A stretch of DNA of 64,000 bases from Helichrysum umbraculigerum (Eukaryota > Streptophyta > Magnoliopsida > Asterales > Asteraceae), in assembly GCA_949592205.1 (NCBI GenBank), contig CATIUR010000004.1:92030337-92094336 (forward strand). The letters run 5' to 3'. The position numbers were made by a program, and so were the translations under genes. This document shows positions 23,362-34,330 of this stretch, one piece after another. The notes under the pieces are model-generated. The model worked only from the letters and a program-made list of their open reading frames with translations. It did no database searches and had not been told where the DNA came from. Position 1 is the first letter of the stretch, and every line of letters starts with the position of its first letter.

Positions 23362-24889
23362 TGATAAACATCAAATAGATAGTATATTTTATAGCAATTT
23401 ATCCCTATATTTATATACATTTTAGTGCATTTATATGATTTTAGATACTTATTTTGTTAATATTTGCAGAGATGTATTTTAATTGAAGATTGAAGAAAAA
23501 GGAACGAGAACAAGTCCAAAACTGAAGAAAATGAGGAAATGAAGAAAATAGAGCTTAAACCTTAAAGAATTGAATACTAAAATAATAATATTGAAGAATT
23601 GGACTAGAAGAAAGATTAAAATCCGAGAGTGAAAAGAAGAAGCCAAAAAATGAAGCCCAAACCCAAAGTTGGAAGATTCTGGAATTGAGGTCCAACCAGT
23701 GGTTGGATTACCCAATCGGCGGTTGGGGTTTAAAGAGACTAAGGCGGTGGAAGACACGGAGTTGGACCAGGATGCAACTTGTTCCAACCGGCGGTTGGGA
23801 GGTCGGCCAGCAAAACTATAAATAGAGGCCTAGTTTAGGTTAAATGATATATGATTCAAGAATATAAAATTCGATTGTTAGGGTTTAAGGTCGACTTAAG
23901 GTGCGATTTTGGAGGCTAAGGAGCTAGGGTTTGAAGGTTTTTAACCCTAGGAATAGCTGGTTCGACAATTGGTTCATTTTCTTTTTCCTTGTAACTTTAA
24001 TAACCTTATTGAGTTAATTTATGGATATTGTTTATTTGAATTACTTGTTAATTAGGTTTTCGTTATAGTTATTTGAATGAATGTTTATTGAGTTTATTAT
24101 ATAAATTTTATGTTTATGTTGGAACTATATTATTGAATGTTTATTATACAAGAATTGTCTTTATTATGATATATTGATGATTGTTCTTGACATAGTTAGA
24201 CTGATTTATATTAAACGAGGATGACCATATTAAGTTTGTATAAATTAAGTGATTGTGTTTATGTCTTGATCTTAACCTTATGCGATAGACGAAGAATAAT
24301 TCATTAATATAAAGTAATATTGTGATTCACGCCGTACCGATGAAATTGTATTAATAAACCGCTGATAGATCTTAATAATTTGTGATACTTTGCGTAACCT
24401 TATGACTGTGTTGCTATGATGAAGATTAGCTTAACCTTAAGTAATTTTCTACATTAGTAATTCACCAGTAATAATAGCCAACAAAGCAAATAGACATAAG
24501 TAAATATAATAAGTTTAATAAATATTAGTTTGAATAATTATAATCTTCTATCCAATTGAGTATTCTTAAGTTGTTCCTGAAACTTATCTATTAGAATTTG
24601 TATCAAAATATAAATATAAATATGTTCGTTCGGAACTAAAACGTCCCCCTTATCTTGCATATTATTGTACATTGGATCCTTCATTTGTATTATTGTAAAT
24701 AGTTGTAATTAGATAATTAGTTATAAATTAGTATCACGTTTCTTGTGTTCCTTGTGTTCGAATTCGGACTTACATATAAGCTATATTATACGAACGGGTC
24801 AATCTTGCCTGAATTGTGTGATAGTATTATTTAGTATTTCCTTAATTTAAAACTTGTAATTATAATTGCCTATACTTTAGCACACATCA
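23362..24889 (+). repeat. TE-3 5' LTR
   Basis: A 1528 bp LTR. Two near-palindromic words (CCAACCAGTGGTTGG at 23692, CCAATCGGCGGTTGG at 23712) lie 20 bp apart, and a third is near 23789. TATAAATAG follows at about 23817. It differs from the 3' LTR by scattered changes and one small rearrangement of the word region. Confidence 0.92.
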
Positions 24890-24895
24890 AGTTTT

Positions 24896-24913
24896 TGGCG
24901 CCGCTGCCGGGGA
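24896..24913 (+). other. TE-3 primer-binding site (tRNA-Asp type)
   Basis: TGGCGCCGCTGCCGGGGA begins six bases after the LTR. The Athila/Tat consensus is TGGCGCCGTTGCCGGGGA, one mismatch away. Confidence 0.93.
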
Positions 24914-25333
24914 ACACTTAACCGGTTGGACTTTCTTTCTACCGGGGAAGCGGTGTATTTTATTTAAACTAATTATTTTCCCTGTATAATTTTTATTTCT
25001 AATACTTTGCAAAATCAATAAGAAATATCGGCTCACCCATTGAGAATACTGACAAAAACAAAGGTATAAGGAGAGTAAATCCCTACCTCATTGATTTATC
25101 ATATAAGAGGTAAGGTGCTTCTCGAAAAAAATAGGTTTTTAATAAGCTTCGCGCTGACCTGTTTCTCCGCTTTTGTGTACTATCAATGGAGCTACCGAGA
25201 TCTTTTGACGAGCAATGTAAAAGAAATTAAATTAATATATGTATAGTAAGTTACCTTAGATAGAATAGGATTAGATAAGTAATCTAAACTATGTGCTATC
25301 TTTTGTGCACAGAAAAATTTAGCTGTTATTAGA
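24914..25333 (+). other. TE-3 leader before ORF-A
   Basis: Noncoding. A short ATG frame starts near 25185 (ATGGAGCTACCGAG). It is followed by a GTAAAAG donor-like site and, near 25310, by a TTTTGTGCACAG acceptor-like site about 20 bases before the ORF-A start. A leader intron is therefore possible here too, but its borders cannot be settled. Confidence 0.4.
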
Positions 25334-26572
25334 ATGGAATCGATGCAAATGGACTTTGGAAGTGAAAATATGGATTTCAAGGATATAGAAGTAGATGACT
25401 ATTCTTTTGAACCAAACAAGAAAATCAAGCTAACAAATGAAGAGGAATGCTATGAACAGCCTCCTGTAGTTTCAACTAAGGAAGATATGTTTCATTACTT
25501 AGATTGCCATGAAGATGAACTTATATTTATTATGGAGATTATACATAAATCTACCTTAGAGTATACTGATTATCAGAAAGAGTTGATTAAGAAAATGGAA
25601 GAACAATTCACTGCTTGGGTTATATCTAATGAGACTAGAGATACAGATGATTTCATAAACTATGTGAACGAGCTGAAGCATGATATTGTGAGCGTGCATG
25701 AGATGGTAGATCCAACTTTTTGTGAAGAGCAGCTGTTGAAGTATACTTATGTGCATGGAACATTTGAGAAGTCTTTGTTTCCTTATTCTGATAAACAAAG
25801 AGAAATGTTAAGAGAGCTTAAGGAGATAATAGAGCATGCCACTGGAAACTTAAGTAATATGGCTGACATATGTTTACTTGAAAACTTTCAGGATTTCTTC
25901 AATTTGATAAAGGCTAGTGAGCATATTGGTTCTGGGAGATATTTCATTGATTGTACGGTTGATTTTTATGTTCAAGAAATTGTTGATGAATTTTATTATG
26001 GAGAATGGGACGAAAGAACACGTATAATTCCTGAGTACTTTTCTGATGAACCAATGGCAAACTTGGTCACTTATGCTAAAATGGAGTTGCAGCTAGCTTA
26101 CAATGGAGTTCATTATAATCAGAGAAATAACCTTTTTCATTTAAGGTTATCTGAAGTTTATTATCAGTTAGTAGACACTTTTAGGTATTCTGGGATAACA
26201 ACGGAGCATCAAGAAGGATACTATAGGAGAATCTTAAAGGACATAGGAAAGGCAGTAAGAACCCACAACACATATGACTATCATGATATACATTTAGGTT
26301 TCTATGGATTATTGGATTCATTAAGACATAATCATGTGGAACGAGAAACAAAGGTTGAAGATAATTACATGATTACTGATGAAGATGGAAGAATAGCTAA
26401 AAAGGTAAAAAGAGTAGCTGCCACACTCATAGAAGTAGAAGATGCTGAAAGGATTCATCATGAGAGTTTCTCTGAATATGCCTCGCCAATACCCGAGATA
26501 ACAAATAAGATCTATTTGCACTTTCGAAGAATTTATCCTGAGAACTTTGGAAGACCTGTTAGTGGAAATTAG
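25334..26572 (+). CDS. TE-3 ORF-A, uncharacterised 412-residue protein
   Basis: The frame is intact from ATG 25334 to TAG 26570-26572. It has an acidic N-terminus (MQMDFGSENMDFKDIEVDDY), a short basic patch KKIK, then a long, mostly helical and acidic body without Cys clusters, signal peptide or membrane segment. The stretch FPYSDKQREMLRELKE at about residues 153-168 matches FPFSVKQREVTRKIKK of TE-2 ORF-A. Later blocks also align in order, such as RILKDIGKAVRTH with LIKEITESVHTT, and LLDSLRHNH with LLHDLNHID. No named domain is recognised. Its place after the primer site is the gag place. Conservation of an open frame in an element lacking pol suggests function in the element's spread, but this is inference. 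Confidence 0.65.
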   Translation: MESMQMDFGSENMDFKDIEVDDYSFEPNKKIKLTNEEECYEQPPVVSTKEDMFHYLDCHEDELIFIMEIIHKSTLEYTDYQKELIKKMEEQFTAWVISNETRDTDDFINYVNELKHDIVSVHEMVDPTFCEEQLLKYTYVHGTFEKSLFPYSDKQREMLRELKEIIEHATGNLSNMADICLLENFQDFFNLIKASEHIGSGRYFIDCTVDFYVQEIVDEFYYGEWDERTRIIPEYFSDEPMANLVTYAKMELQLAYNGVHYNQRNNLFHLRLSEVYYQLVDTFRYSGITTEHQEGYYRRILKDIGKAVRTHNTYDYHDIHLGFYGLLDSLRHNHVERETKVEDNYMITDEDGRIAKKVKRVAATLIEVEDAERIHHESFSEYASPIPEITNKIYLHFRRIYPENFGRPVSGN

Positions 26573-27479
26573 GCTTGAACATCTAATATCATTTCTGAAG
26601 ATCATTTGCAACCTCTCCGTTTTTAATAACTAGTTGAAATTTTTATGTTAATTTTTCCTGTTTTAGTGTTTAGGATTTGAATGTTATTTGGATATTAAAG
26701 TTTACTGTTTTTAGTTTCATATTTGATTAATATAGAGTTTACTGTTTTCAGAATTATATGATTATCTCATCTTTATTTGTATTAGCTACACAAATGTTAG
26801 AAATTTTAAGTATTTAGAATTTATTTTTACACGAGTTGCAATAGTGATAAAAATTAAATTCATAAAATACTTAAAATACTTAAAATGGATTAAAATAATA
26901 AGTCTTGAAATTATGCATAACATTGTTTACAAGATTGCAGATATATTAAATATAATATTTTTGGTGACAAAAAGATTGAAACAATAGTTGGAATTCGATA
27001 AAGTCGACAATTGAATTTCCAAATGGTGGATGAGTCGACGCAATCACCGATTGAAAAATCTATATATACCAAGGTAAGATTTATTATATCCGTTATTTGT
27101 CGCAACTAACAGCATTACAGGAATTTATATTAAAGGTACAAACTATTTAAACAATGAGTCTTTTTATCCATTTATTATTTAAAGTTTTAAAATGTTGTTA
27201 CCTAAAAAAAAAAAAAAAATGCACATAGATTATGATTTGTAGGTATGTTGTAATTATGTATTACGCAACTTATATAATTTTATTTATATATTTCTAAAAA
27301 CATAAAATCATCAATTTATACATACCAAATTTTTGACGGGCTAAATTAAATAATATTGGATTAAAAAAAAAAAATCAAGCCCAATAAAGTTTGAATGGGC
27401 CGAATTAAATCTTGGGCCTGTTTAAACCAACCGGCGGTTGGGAAGCCCATCCGGCGGTTGGCTACTTTTCCGATCAAAA
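26573..27479 (+). other. TE-3 spacer and presumed ORF-B promoter
   Basis: AT-rich noncoding DNA. Near its end two words CCAACCGGCGGTTGG (27427) and CCATCCGGCGGTTGG (27447) lie 20 bp apart, as upstream of the LTR TATA box. No clear TATA box follows, but a CA-rich leader-like stretch (ACACACTACACACACGC) begins near 27510. Confidence 0.5.
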
Positions 27480-27611
27480 ACCGAACAGCCACACTTTCTG
27501 CCATTTTACACACACTACACACACGCATACGTTCGGACGAAACCCTCACACACACGAAAATCATTATTTCATCATCATTTCATCTCATTTTCGTGATTTC
27601 TACATTTAAAG

Positions 27612-28487
27612 GTACAATCTCTACTTCGTTTTTACGTTTTTCACATTATTATCCGAACTATATAACTTGATTATGTTTGTTTGCGTTTTTTGGATTAATT
27701 GCAAGTATATTGTTTAGGTTTACATGATTAGGAATGCTTAGAAATTAGTTTATGTTAGTTAGGTTATGATTTTGTGATTTGAGGATTGATTGCGGATTGT
27801 TGCGGATTGATTTAATTAGGATTAGGACTCGGTTTTAGAAATTGTTAGTAGAAGTTACACTATTACTCAATATAAACTTTCCATAAAGAATGGATATAAA
27901 AATGACATTTTTAACGACTAAATTTTTGATTCAATAAAATTTTGAAACAAAATTCGAGTTCATATATATAAAGTGACTATGAATTAATAAAAAAAATTAT
28001 TATACTTTATGATTCGATATATATTCGAAAGAAAAGTATTATTTTAAAAATTATTACATTTTACAAATTTTTTTAAAACTCGATATTATTTCGAAACAAT
28101 AAAAATATGTTAAAAATGACATTCTAGAATTTGACATTGTTTTAAACTACAAAATGTGTCGAATTTATAAAATTTTATATAAACATTATTATAAAGATTC
28201 AATATTATTTTCGAAATAACAAACATTTATAAAAATTTAAAATTATAAGTTAGATTAGTATTAGACGTGAATAAGCTTCATTATTGACTCAGATTATATC
28301 AGGGATAGGATTTATAAAATTTGGAAATTAAGCAGGTGGCTATCGTATATTAAGCAGAAGTGCTGCCTGCATGAAAATTGACCAACCGGCGGTTGGGATA
28401 TCCAACCGGCGGTTGGCCAACATTTCCAGCAAATACATGCAACCAATATTATTTTACACTAATACGTTGTTTAAGTTGATATTGCAG
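27612..28487 (+). other. Predicted leader intron of TE-3 ORF-B
   Basis: Donor AAAG|GTACAA is at 27612. Acceptor GATATTGCAG ends at 28487, two bases before the ORF-B ATG. The intron is AT-rich (876 nt). It contains a further pair of CCAACCGGCGGTTGG words at 28382 and 28402, again 20 bp apart. The same acceptor-next-to-ATG layout is seen in TE-2. Confidence 0.55.
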
Positions 28488-28489
28488 AC

Positions 28490-29806
28490 ATGTCTACCAG
28501 ACGACAGAGAGGACGTGCACTATTAGACATAGAGGATTTCCAGCTACACCCGTATCTACGTTTTGAGCATGAGACTATTACAGCAGAGCGTAGGGCAAAG
28601 TTTTCTGATGGATTACTGGAGTATATTGCTCAGCATGTGGAGACACCGGATGTGTTAGACTGGTCGGTTATGGAGAGAGTTATAGATCCTCGTCCAGAGG
28701 GAGAGACTAGGGATGTTACTTTGAGGGGATTGATGACTCAGAGTTATATTTTACCTTTAGGTGATGTTAGTTTTGTTTCTCTGACTTGGTTTCGTTTATT
28801 TCATATACGGGAGATTATCTATAGAGAGCTTGTCATCGAGTTTTATACGACCCTTAGGTTTGATGCTGCCTCTAGACAGTTTGACCAGCCTTCGATTTCT
28901 TTTTATTTAGGAGGTCAGCCTAGATCTATGAGTTTGATTGAGTTTGGAGTAGCTGTGGGGCTCTATACACTAGATGAGCTCCACAACCATTCTTTTTTAG
29001 AGCATTTGACTACAGGTATGGTAGAGCAGTATTCGTCTGTTGAGATAGCTGAGTATTGGAGACAGCTAACTATTGTTGACTATGGGGAGAGAGCACCTTC
29101 GGATATACATATGAGGAGCCCGGTTCATAGGCTATTACATATATTGTTATCATTTTCTATCTGTGGTAGGCATACGGGACCTGAGAAGGTCTATCAGCCA
29201 GATTTCTTTTATTTGCACACTATGATTCAGGGGACGCTGATCAATGTTCCCTGGAGATTAGTTCATTGGATGACCACCAGAGCGACTGGGCATAGGCTTA
29301 CCAGTAGTTTGTGTGGAGGACAGTATGTTACGAGGATAGCTCAGTATTATCAGATGGGAGCTGCTGACTTCTTGACTTGTACGCCGGTTACACCTGGGAT
29401 GTCCTTGCTAGGCGGGGACAAGTTGATTGAGTTAGGGATTCTACAGGAGGGTGTGCAGGAGGGAGTTTTGTTATGGACGCCTGAGGTTGCACCTGGACAG
29501 CAGCTTGTACAGAGAGCTAGATTGAGAGGACCACCTGTTCCACCACCACCAGTACCTGAGATACCAGTACCTGAGATACCAGTACCTGAGGTTGATCTGC
29601 CAGCAGGTAGAGGCAGAGGACGTGGTAGAGGTCATGGCCGGGGTGATATGTTAGATGATATTCAGCAGAGACTAGAAAGGATTGAGATTGGACATGGTAG
29701 GAGATTTGATATGATTGATCATAGGTTTATCAGGATTGAGCAGAGGTTTGATAGGTTTGAGAGAGAGAGCTTTCACAGATCTGATTATCAGCTTGGATTA
29801 TTGTAG
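28490..29806 (+). CDS. TE-3 ORF-B, ATHILA ORF1-like protein, probably cut short by an in-frame TAG
   Basis: The ATG at 28490 opens 438 codons. Family marks in order: YRELVIEFYTTLRFD, ISFYLGGQPRSMSLIEFGVA, VGLYTLDELHN, SPVHRLLHILLSFSICGRHT, and a Trp-rich NVPWRLVHWM block. A Pro-Val-Pro-Glu repeat and a Gly-Arg run (GRGRGRGRGHGRGD, about residues 380-395) follow, which could bind RNA; then a charged, possibly coiled tail. TAG at 29804-29806 stands where CAG would continue the frame for 36 more codons, including an acidic EDSDDD end, to TAA at 29915-29917. The natural product is therefore probably about 474 residues. Related to TE-2 ORF-B; role unknown. Confidence 0.75.
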   Translation: MSTRRQRGRALLDIEDFQLHPYLRFEHETITAERRAKFSDGLLEYIAQHVETPDVLDWSVMERVIDPRPEGETRDVTLRGLMTQSYILPLGDVSFVSLTWFRLFHIREIIYRELVIEFYTTLRFDAASRQFDQPSISFYLGGQPRSMSLIEFGVAVGLYTLDELHNHSFLEHLTTGMVEQYSSVEIAEYWRQLTIVDYGERAPSDIHMRSPVHRLLHILLSFSICGRHTGPEKVYQPDFFYLHTMIQGTLINVPWRLVHWMTTRATGHRLTSSLCGGQYVTRIAQYYQMGAADFLTCTPVTPGMSLLGGDKLIELGILQEGVQEGVLLWTPEVAPGQQLVQRARLRGPPVPPPPVPEIPVPEIPVPEVDLPAGRGRGRGRGHGRGDMLDDIQQRLERIEIGHGRRFDMIDHRFIRIEQRFDRFERESFHRSDYQLGLL

Positions 29807-29917
29807 CAGTTGTTGACAGAGAGGTCTATTGCATTCCAGCCGTATGTTCCGATAGTATTTGATGATGGAGCTGTACCTTCGAGACAGCCAGGGCAGGAGG
29901 ATTCGGATGATGATTAA

Positions 29918-31396
29918 ATTATGTTTGATACATATGACATTTATATTTGGGATGACTGTACTTATTATTACTTTTACTTATTACATTTATTATTATTATT
30001 ATGCTAATCTGGTTGTTTATTTTTGATAGCGTTAAACTGGTAGTAAGTTCGGTACTTTATTTATAAAGTTCTTACTTATTTATTCATGAACTTTGTGGGT
30101 ATGTTCCCTGGAAACCCTCACGAGACTATAACTCGTCCACTCGGGATACCGAGGGGTTTAAAGGCTTATTGCATATGCTAAATGCAATCGTGATTAACTA
30201 CGAAAGTGTGGATGTTGTATATTATTTTTCAAGAGATCAAAGAATCAACCAAGCAGATTTTTCTTAGCCAATGATGAAATTTTATAATTTCAGTCAGGGG
30301 AGTTTTCTGTTCTATTTTTCTTTCCCTTACTCACTTTTGTTTATCAATTTTTATACAATGAGGGCATTGTATAATTTAAGTGTGGGGATAGGGTTCGTAA
30401 GAAAAAGAATTTCTTTAATTAAAGAGTTAAGTTTCTATTGTTCTTAAATTTTATCAAAAATTAAAATTTTTTAAGTGAATAACTAAGTATTTATTAGTTA
30501 GAATACTTTTGTTATAAGTTTTGTTTTGTATTTAAAAGTTTAGACTTTAATGTGGATTAACTGTTTTGTATATATAATGTAAGCTACCTTAATAATAAGT
30601 GATATATAGTTATGTGATATGATGTACTAATAGGCAATCTATATGAGGATTTCAGAATTTTAATAAATTAATAAAATAACTTGTATATTATTTTTTGGTA
30701 CATTATATGATGTATGACATAAAAAGTCTTAAATTTTAAATTTATTATACAATAATTTTATATATCTTTTTACTTATGTGAATACATTTGGGGGTATATA
30801 TTGACGGTTTCCTCTGTTATACGAAAGTATAGACCTAGTCTCTATTAATATATATTTAAAAATTAAGCAAACACAAGTCAAAAGTACTTGAAAAGTCTTA
30901 AAAATAAAAGATACCTAATAAGGTCACCAAAATGGTTTGACCAAGTCTGGTTTTGCTTAAACCTGAATCAAGTTATGTCGCTCTGTTGCATTAAAATGCA
31001 GACATGTCACCAATGTCTTGATTCTTAAAAATGTATTTTATATATTTAATTGGAATATAAAAGAAAATTGTATAATTAAATTTAAAGGTATATCATATAT
31101 GGAAATCATAAGTAATATACATACTAACAATAAAGGTGTATTCAGAAGTATAAATATAGATTGTTTAAAGTGGACAAATATATTAGTAATCATTCCTGAG
31201 CTATATATTATACAAATAATAATAATTTTTATTTATACATTATAGTTATCCATGTTAATTAAATTGTTTAAATTTTAATTTATGAAACAGATTTTTAGTA
31301 TTGGTATTCTAATTCTTAAATATTAGTTTGATGCTTATTTTAAATTTTATTCAGTATTCTACTTGAGGACAAGCAGAACTTAAGTGTGGGGATATT
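29918..31396 (+). other. TE-3 3' noncoding region with two polypurine-type motifs
   Basis: TAAGTGTGGGGATA occurs at about 30379 and again just before the 3' LTR at about 31381. The second is preceded by TACTTGAGGACAAGC and is the functional polypurine tract by position. The rest is AT-rich with no gene; the 75-residue frame at 31018-31245 is not convincing. Confidence 0.6.
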
Positions 31397-32919
31397 TGAT
31401 AAGCATCAAATAGATAGTATATTTTATAGTAATTTATCCCTATATTTATATACATTTTAGTGCATTTATATGATTTTAGATACTTGTTTTATTAATATTT
31501 GCAGAGATGTATTTTAATTGAAGATTGAAGAAAAAGGAACGAGAACAAGTCCAAAACTGAAGAAAATGAAGAAATGAAGAAAATAGAGCTTAAACCTTAC
31601 AGAATTAAAGACTAAAATAATAATATTGAAGAATTGGGCCAGAAGAAAGATTAAAATCAGAGAGTGAAAAGAAGAAGCCCAAAAATGAAGCCCAAATCCG
31701 AAGTTGGAAGATTCTGGAATTGAGGTCCAACCGGCGGTTGGGGTTTAAAGAGACTAAGGCGGTGGAAGACGCGGAGTTGGACCAGGATGCAACTTATTCC
31801 AACCGGCGGTTGGAATACCCAACCGGCGGTTGGGAGGTCGGCCAGCGACACTATAAATAGAGGCTTAGTTTAGGTTAAATGATATACGATTCAAGAATAA
31901 TAAATTCGATTGTTAGGGTTTAAGGTCGACTTAAGGTGCGATTTTGGAGGTTAAGGAGCTAGGGTTTGAAGGTTTTAACCCTAGGAAAAGCTGGTTCGAC
32001 AATTGGTTCGTTTTCTTTATCCTTGTAACTTTAAAAACCTTATTGAGTTAATTTATGGATATTGTTTATTTGAATTACTTGTTAATTAGGTTTTCGTTAT
32101 AGTTATTTGAATGAATGTTTATTGAGTTCATTATATAAATTATATGTTTATGTTGGAACTATATTATTGAATGTTTATTATACAAGAATTGTCTTTATTA
32201 TGATATATTGATGATTGTTCTTGACATAGTTAGACTGATTTATATTAAACGAGGATGACCATATTAAGTTTGTATAAATTAAGTGATTGTGTTTATGTCT
32301 TGATCTTAACCTTATGCGATAGACGAAGAATAATTCATTAATATAAAGTAATATTGTGATTCACATACCGATGAAATTGTATTAATAAACTGCTGATAGA
32401 TCTTAATAATTAGTGATACTTTGCGTAACCTTATGACTGTATTGCTATGATAAAGATTAGCTTAACCTTAAGTAATTTTCTACATTAGTAATTCACAGTA
32501 ATAATAGCCAACAAAGCAAATAGACATAAGTAAATATAATAAGTTTAATAAATAATAGTTTGAATAATTATAATCTTCTATCCAATTGAGTATTCTTAAG
32601 TTGTCCCTGAAACTTATCTAAAAAAATGTGTAACAAAATATAAATATAAATATGTTCGTTCGGAACTAAAACGTCCCCCTTATCTTGTATATTATTGTAC
32701 ATTGGATCCTTTATTTGTATTATTGTAAATAGTTGTAATTAGATAATTAGTTATAAATTAGTATCACGTTTCTTGTGTTCCTTGTGTTCGAATTTGGACT
32801 TACTTATAAGCTATATTATACGAACGGGTCAATCTTGCCTGAATTGTGTGATAGTATTATTTAGTATTTCCTTAATTTAAAACTTGTAATTATAATTGCC
32901 TATACTTTAGCACACATCA
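31397..32919 (+). repeat. TE-3 3' LTR
   Basis: A 1523 bp LTR. The word CCAACCGGCGGTTGG occurs at 31727, 31799 and 31819; the last two are 20 bp apart and end 18 bp before TATAAATA at 31852. Confidence 0.92.
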
Positions 32920-32924
32920 TCTAT

Positions 32925-33532
32925 TCTATTCCTTAACGATAGTGTATAATCAGTCATCTTGTCAGAATTGTTCATTCGGAGAAAACTAATCGTTTTCCTA
33001 ATCACGGATAAATTGGTGGTAGTGTGTGTTTTAATAGTCGGTTAGTTGATACGGTATATAATTCGGTTATTAATTCACTATGATGTCTTAATATAAAAAC
33101 CGGTTAATATATATAATACGGTTATCACTTCGGTGATCTAGTTCGGGTATCACTTCGGTGATATAATTCGGTTTATGTATCGGAAATCTGTACAAGATGG
33201 TGTAGAACGGTTATAGATCCAATATGGCATCGGTAATTATTATAAACTCTTAGAGACTTAGTAAGACTCACAAAAATTCGGTGGATTATAAATCCAATTC
33301 ATGGTAATCTTTGTTAATGCGGACCGACCTTGTCACTAGACATAATGGTCGGGTAGAAATCGGAATACTCCCTCATTTCTTTAGTGATCGGTAGGCTTAA
33401 GCCTAACAAGGGGAGAAGACTCGGATAAATCGGATGTCTTAGAATTAGACATATCACATAGTCGGCCTTATAAGCACGCGGACCTAGGTTTCGGTTGAAT
33501 TTCGGGACGAAATTCTCCTAACAATGGGAGAA
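32925..33532 (+). other. TE-1 internal 3' remnant before its 3' LTR
   Basis: After the TE-3 duplication TCTAT (32920-32924) about 600 bp of noncoding sequence rich in CGGTTA/TTCGGT words remains. It ends with TTTCGGGACGAAATTC and a weak purine stretch GGGAGAA directly before the 3' LTR. The ATTTCGGGACGAAAT block is a common feature just before the polypurine tract in Tekay/Del-type elements, and TE-6 keeps it too (about 56648-56663). Confidence 0.65.
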
Positions 33533-34330
33533 TGTGACACCCGGTCAAAAAGGGGCCAAAATTAGCGGCCAATTTAAATTTTAATTACTCGTACTCGGTA
33601 CGTGTTAAAATAAAGTATTTGGATATTATATATGTATTTATATATATATATATATATAACATGAAATGATTATGTAATAATCACTTATAACTAAATCAAA
33701 GAGTGCGAATTAAGTTACTGAATTTTAATCCCAAAATAGTATTTTCATAAAATACTCCAACTCGAAAACATGTCAGAAGAATGTAATAAATTCTAGAATT
33801 GAAAACAACGCATTTTGTATATCGAAAACTATCCGTCAAACTTGTAACACCCCCAAATTCGTTTAGCGGAAGCATTTGTTTAAGCATGGGGAGTGCCACA
33901 ATAACAAAGCACGCATACGTATCAGAGCATATGATTTCAACAGAACATAATATATTAAGATGCCAAAAGTATTAATTACAAAGTTTACGATTCATCGAAT
34001 CGTACAAGTTAAAAGTAATAAGTTTACAAAACTAGATTTCTGGAATATGACTAAAACAGTTTCAGTTATACTAAAGAAATCCGTATGTTTCCAAAAAGTT
34101 GGCATCCTAAAACTTCACGGGTCGCCTAATTCTCCATGTGTGTTGGCGATTCTTACGTGCTCAGCGAATTCCCTGAAAAACATAGTAAAAGTCAAGAAGG
34201 AGGTTGAGTGAATTCACAGGTTTTATGTTTGCAATCGTAGAGTCGAGTTGTAAGCACAGTTGTTTAAATCATATACGTTCACCAATACGTTCACAAATAG
34301 TTATTGCCATAACAGTCAGGTAAAGTTTAG

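Larger units (their letters stand above)
23362..32919 (+). mobile_element. TE-3: non-autonomous Athila-like LTR element, plus strand, 9.6 kb
   Basis: It is flanked by TCTAT (23357-23361, 32920-32924). The LTRs of about 1.53 kb start TGATAA and end CACACATCA. The primer site is complementary to tRNA-Asp, and the polypurine tract is TAAGTGTGGGGATA. It carries ORF-A (25334-26572) and ORF-B (28490-29806) but no protease, RT, RNase H or integrase. It is inserted in the TE-1 interior just after the gag remnant. Confidence 0.9.
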
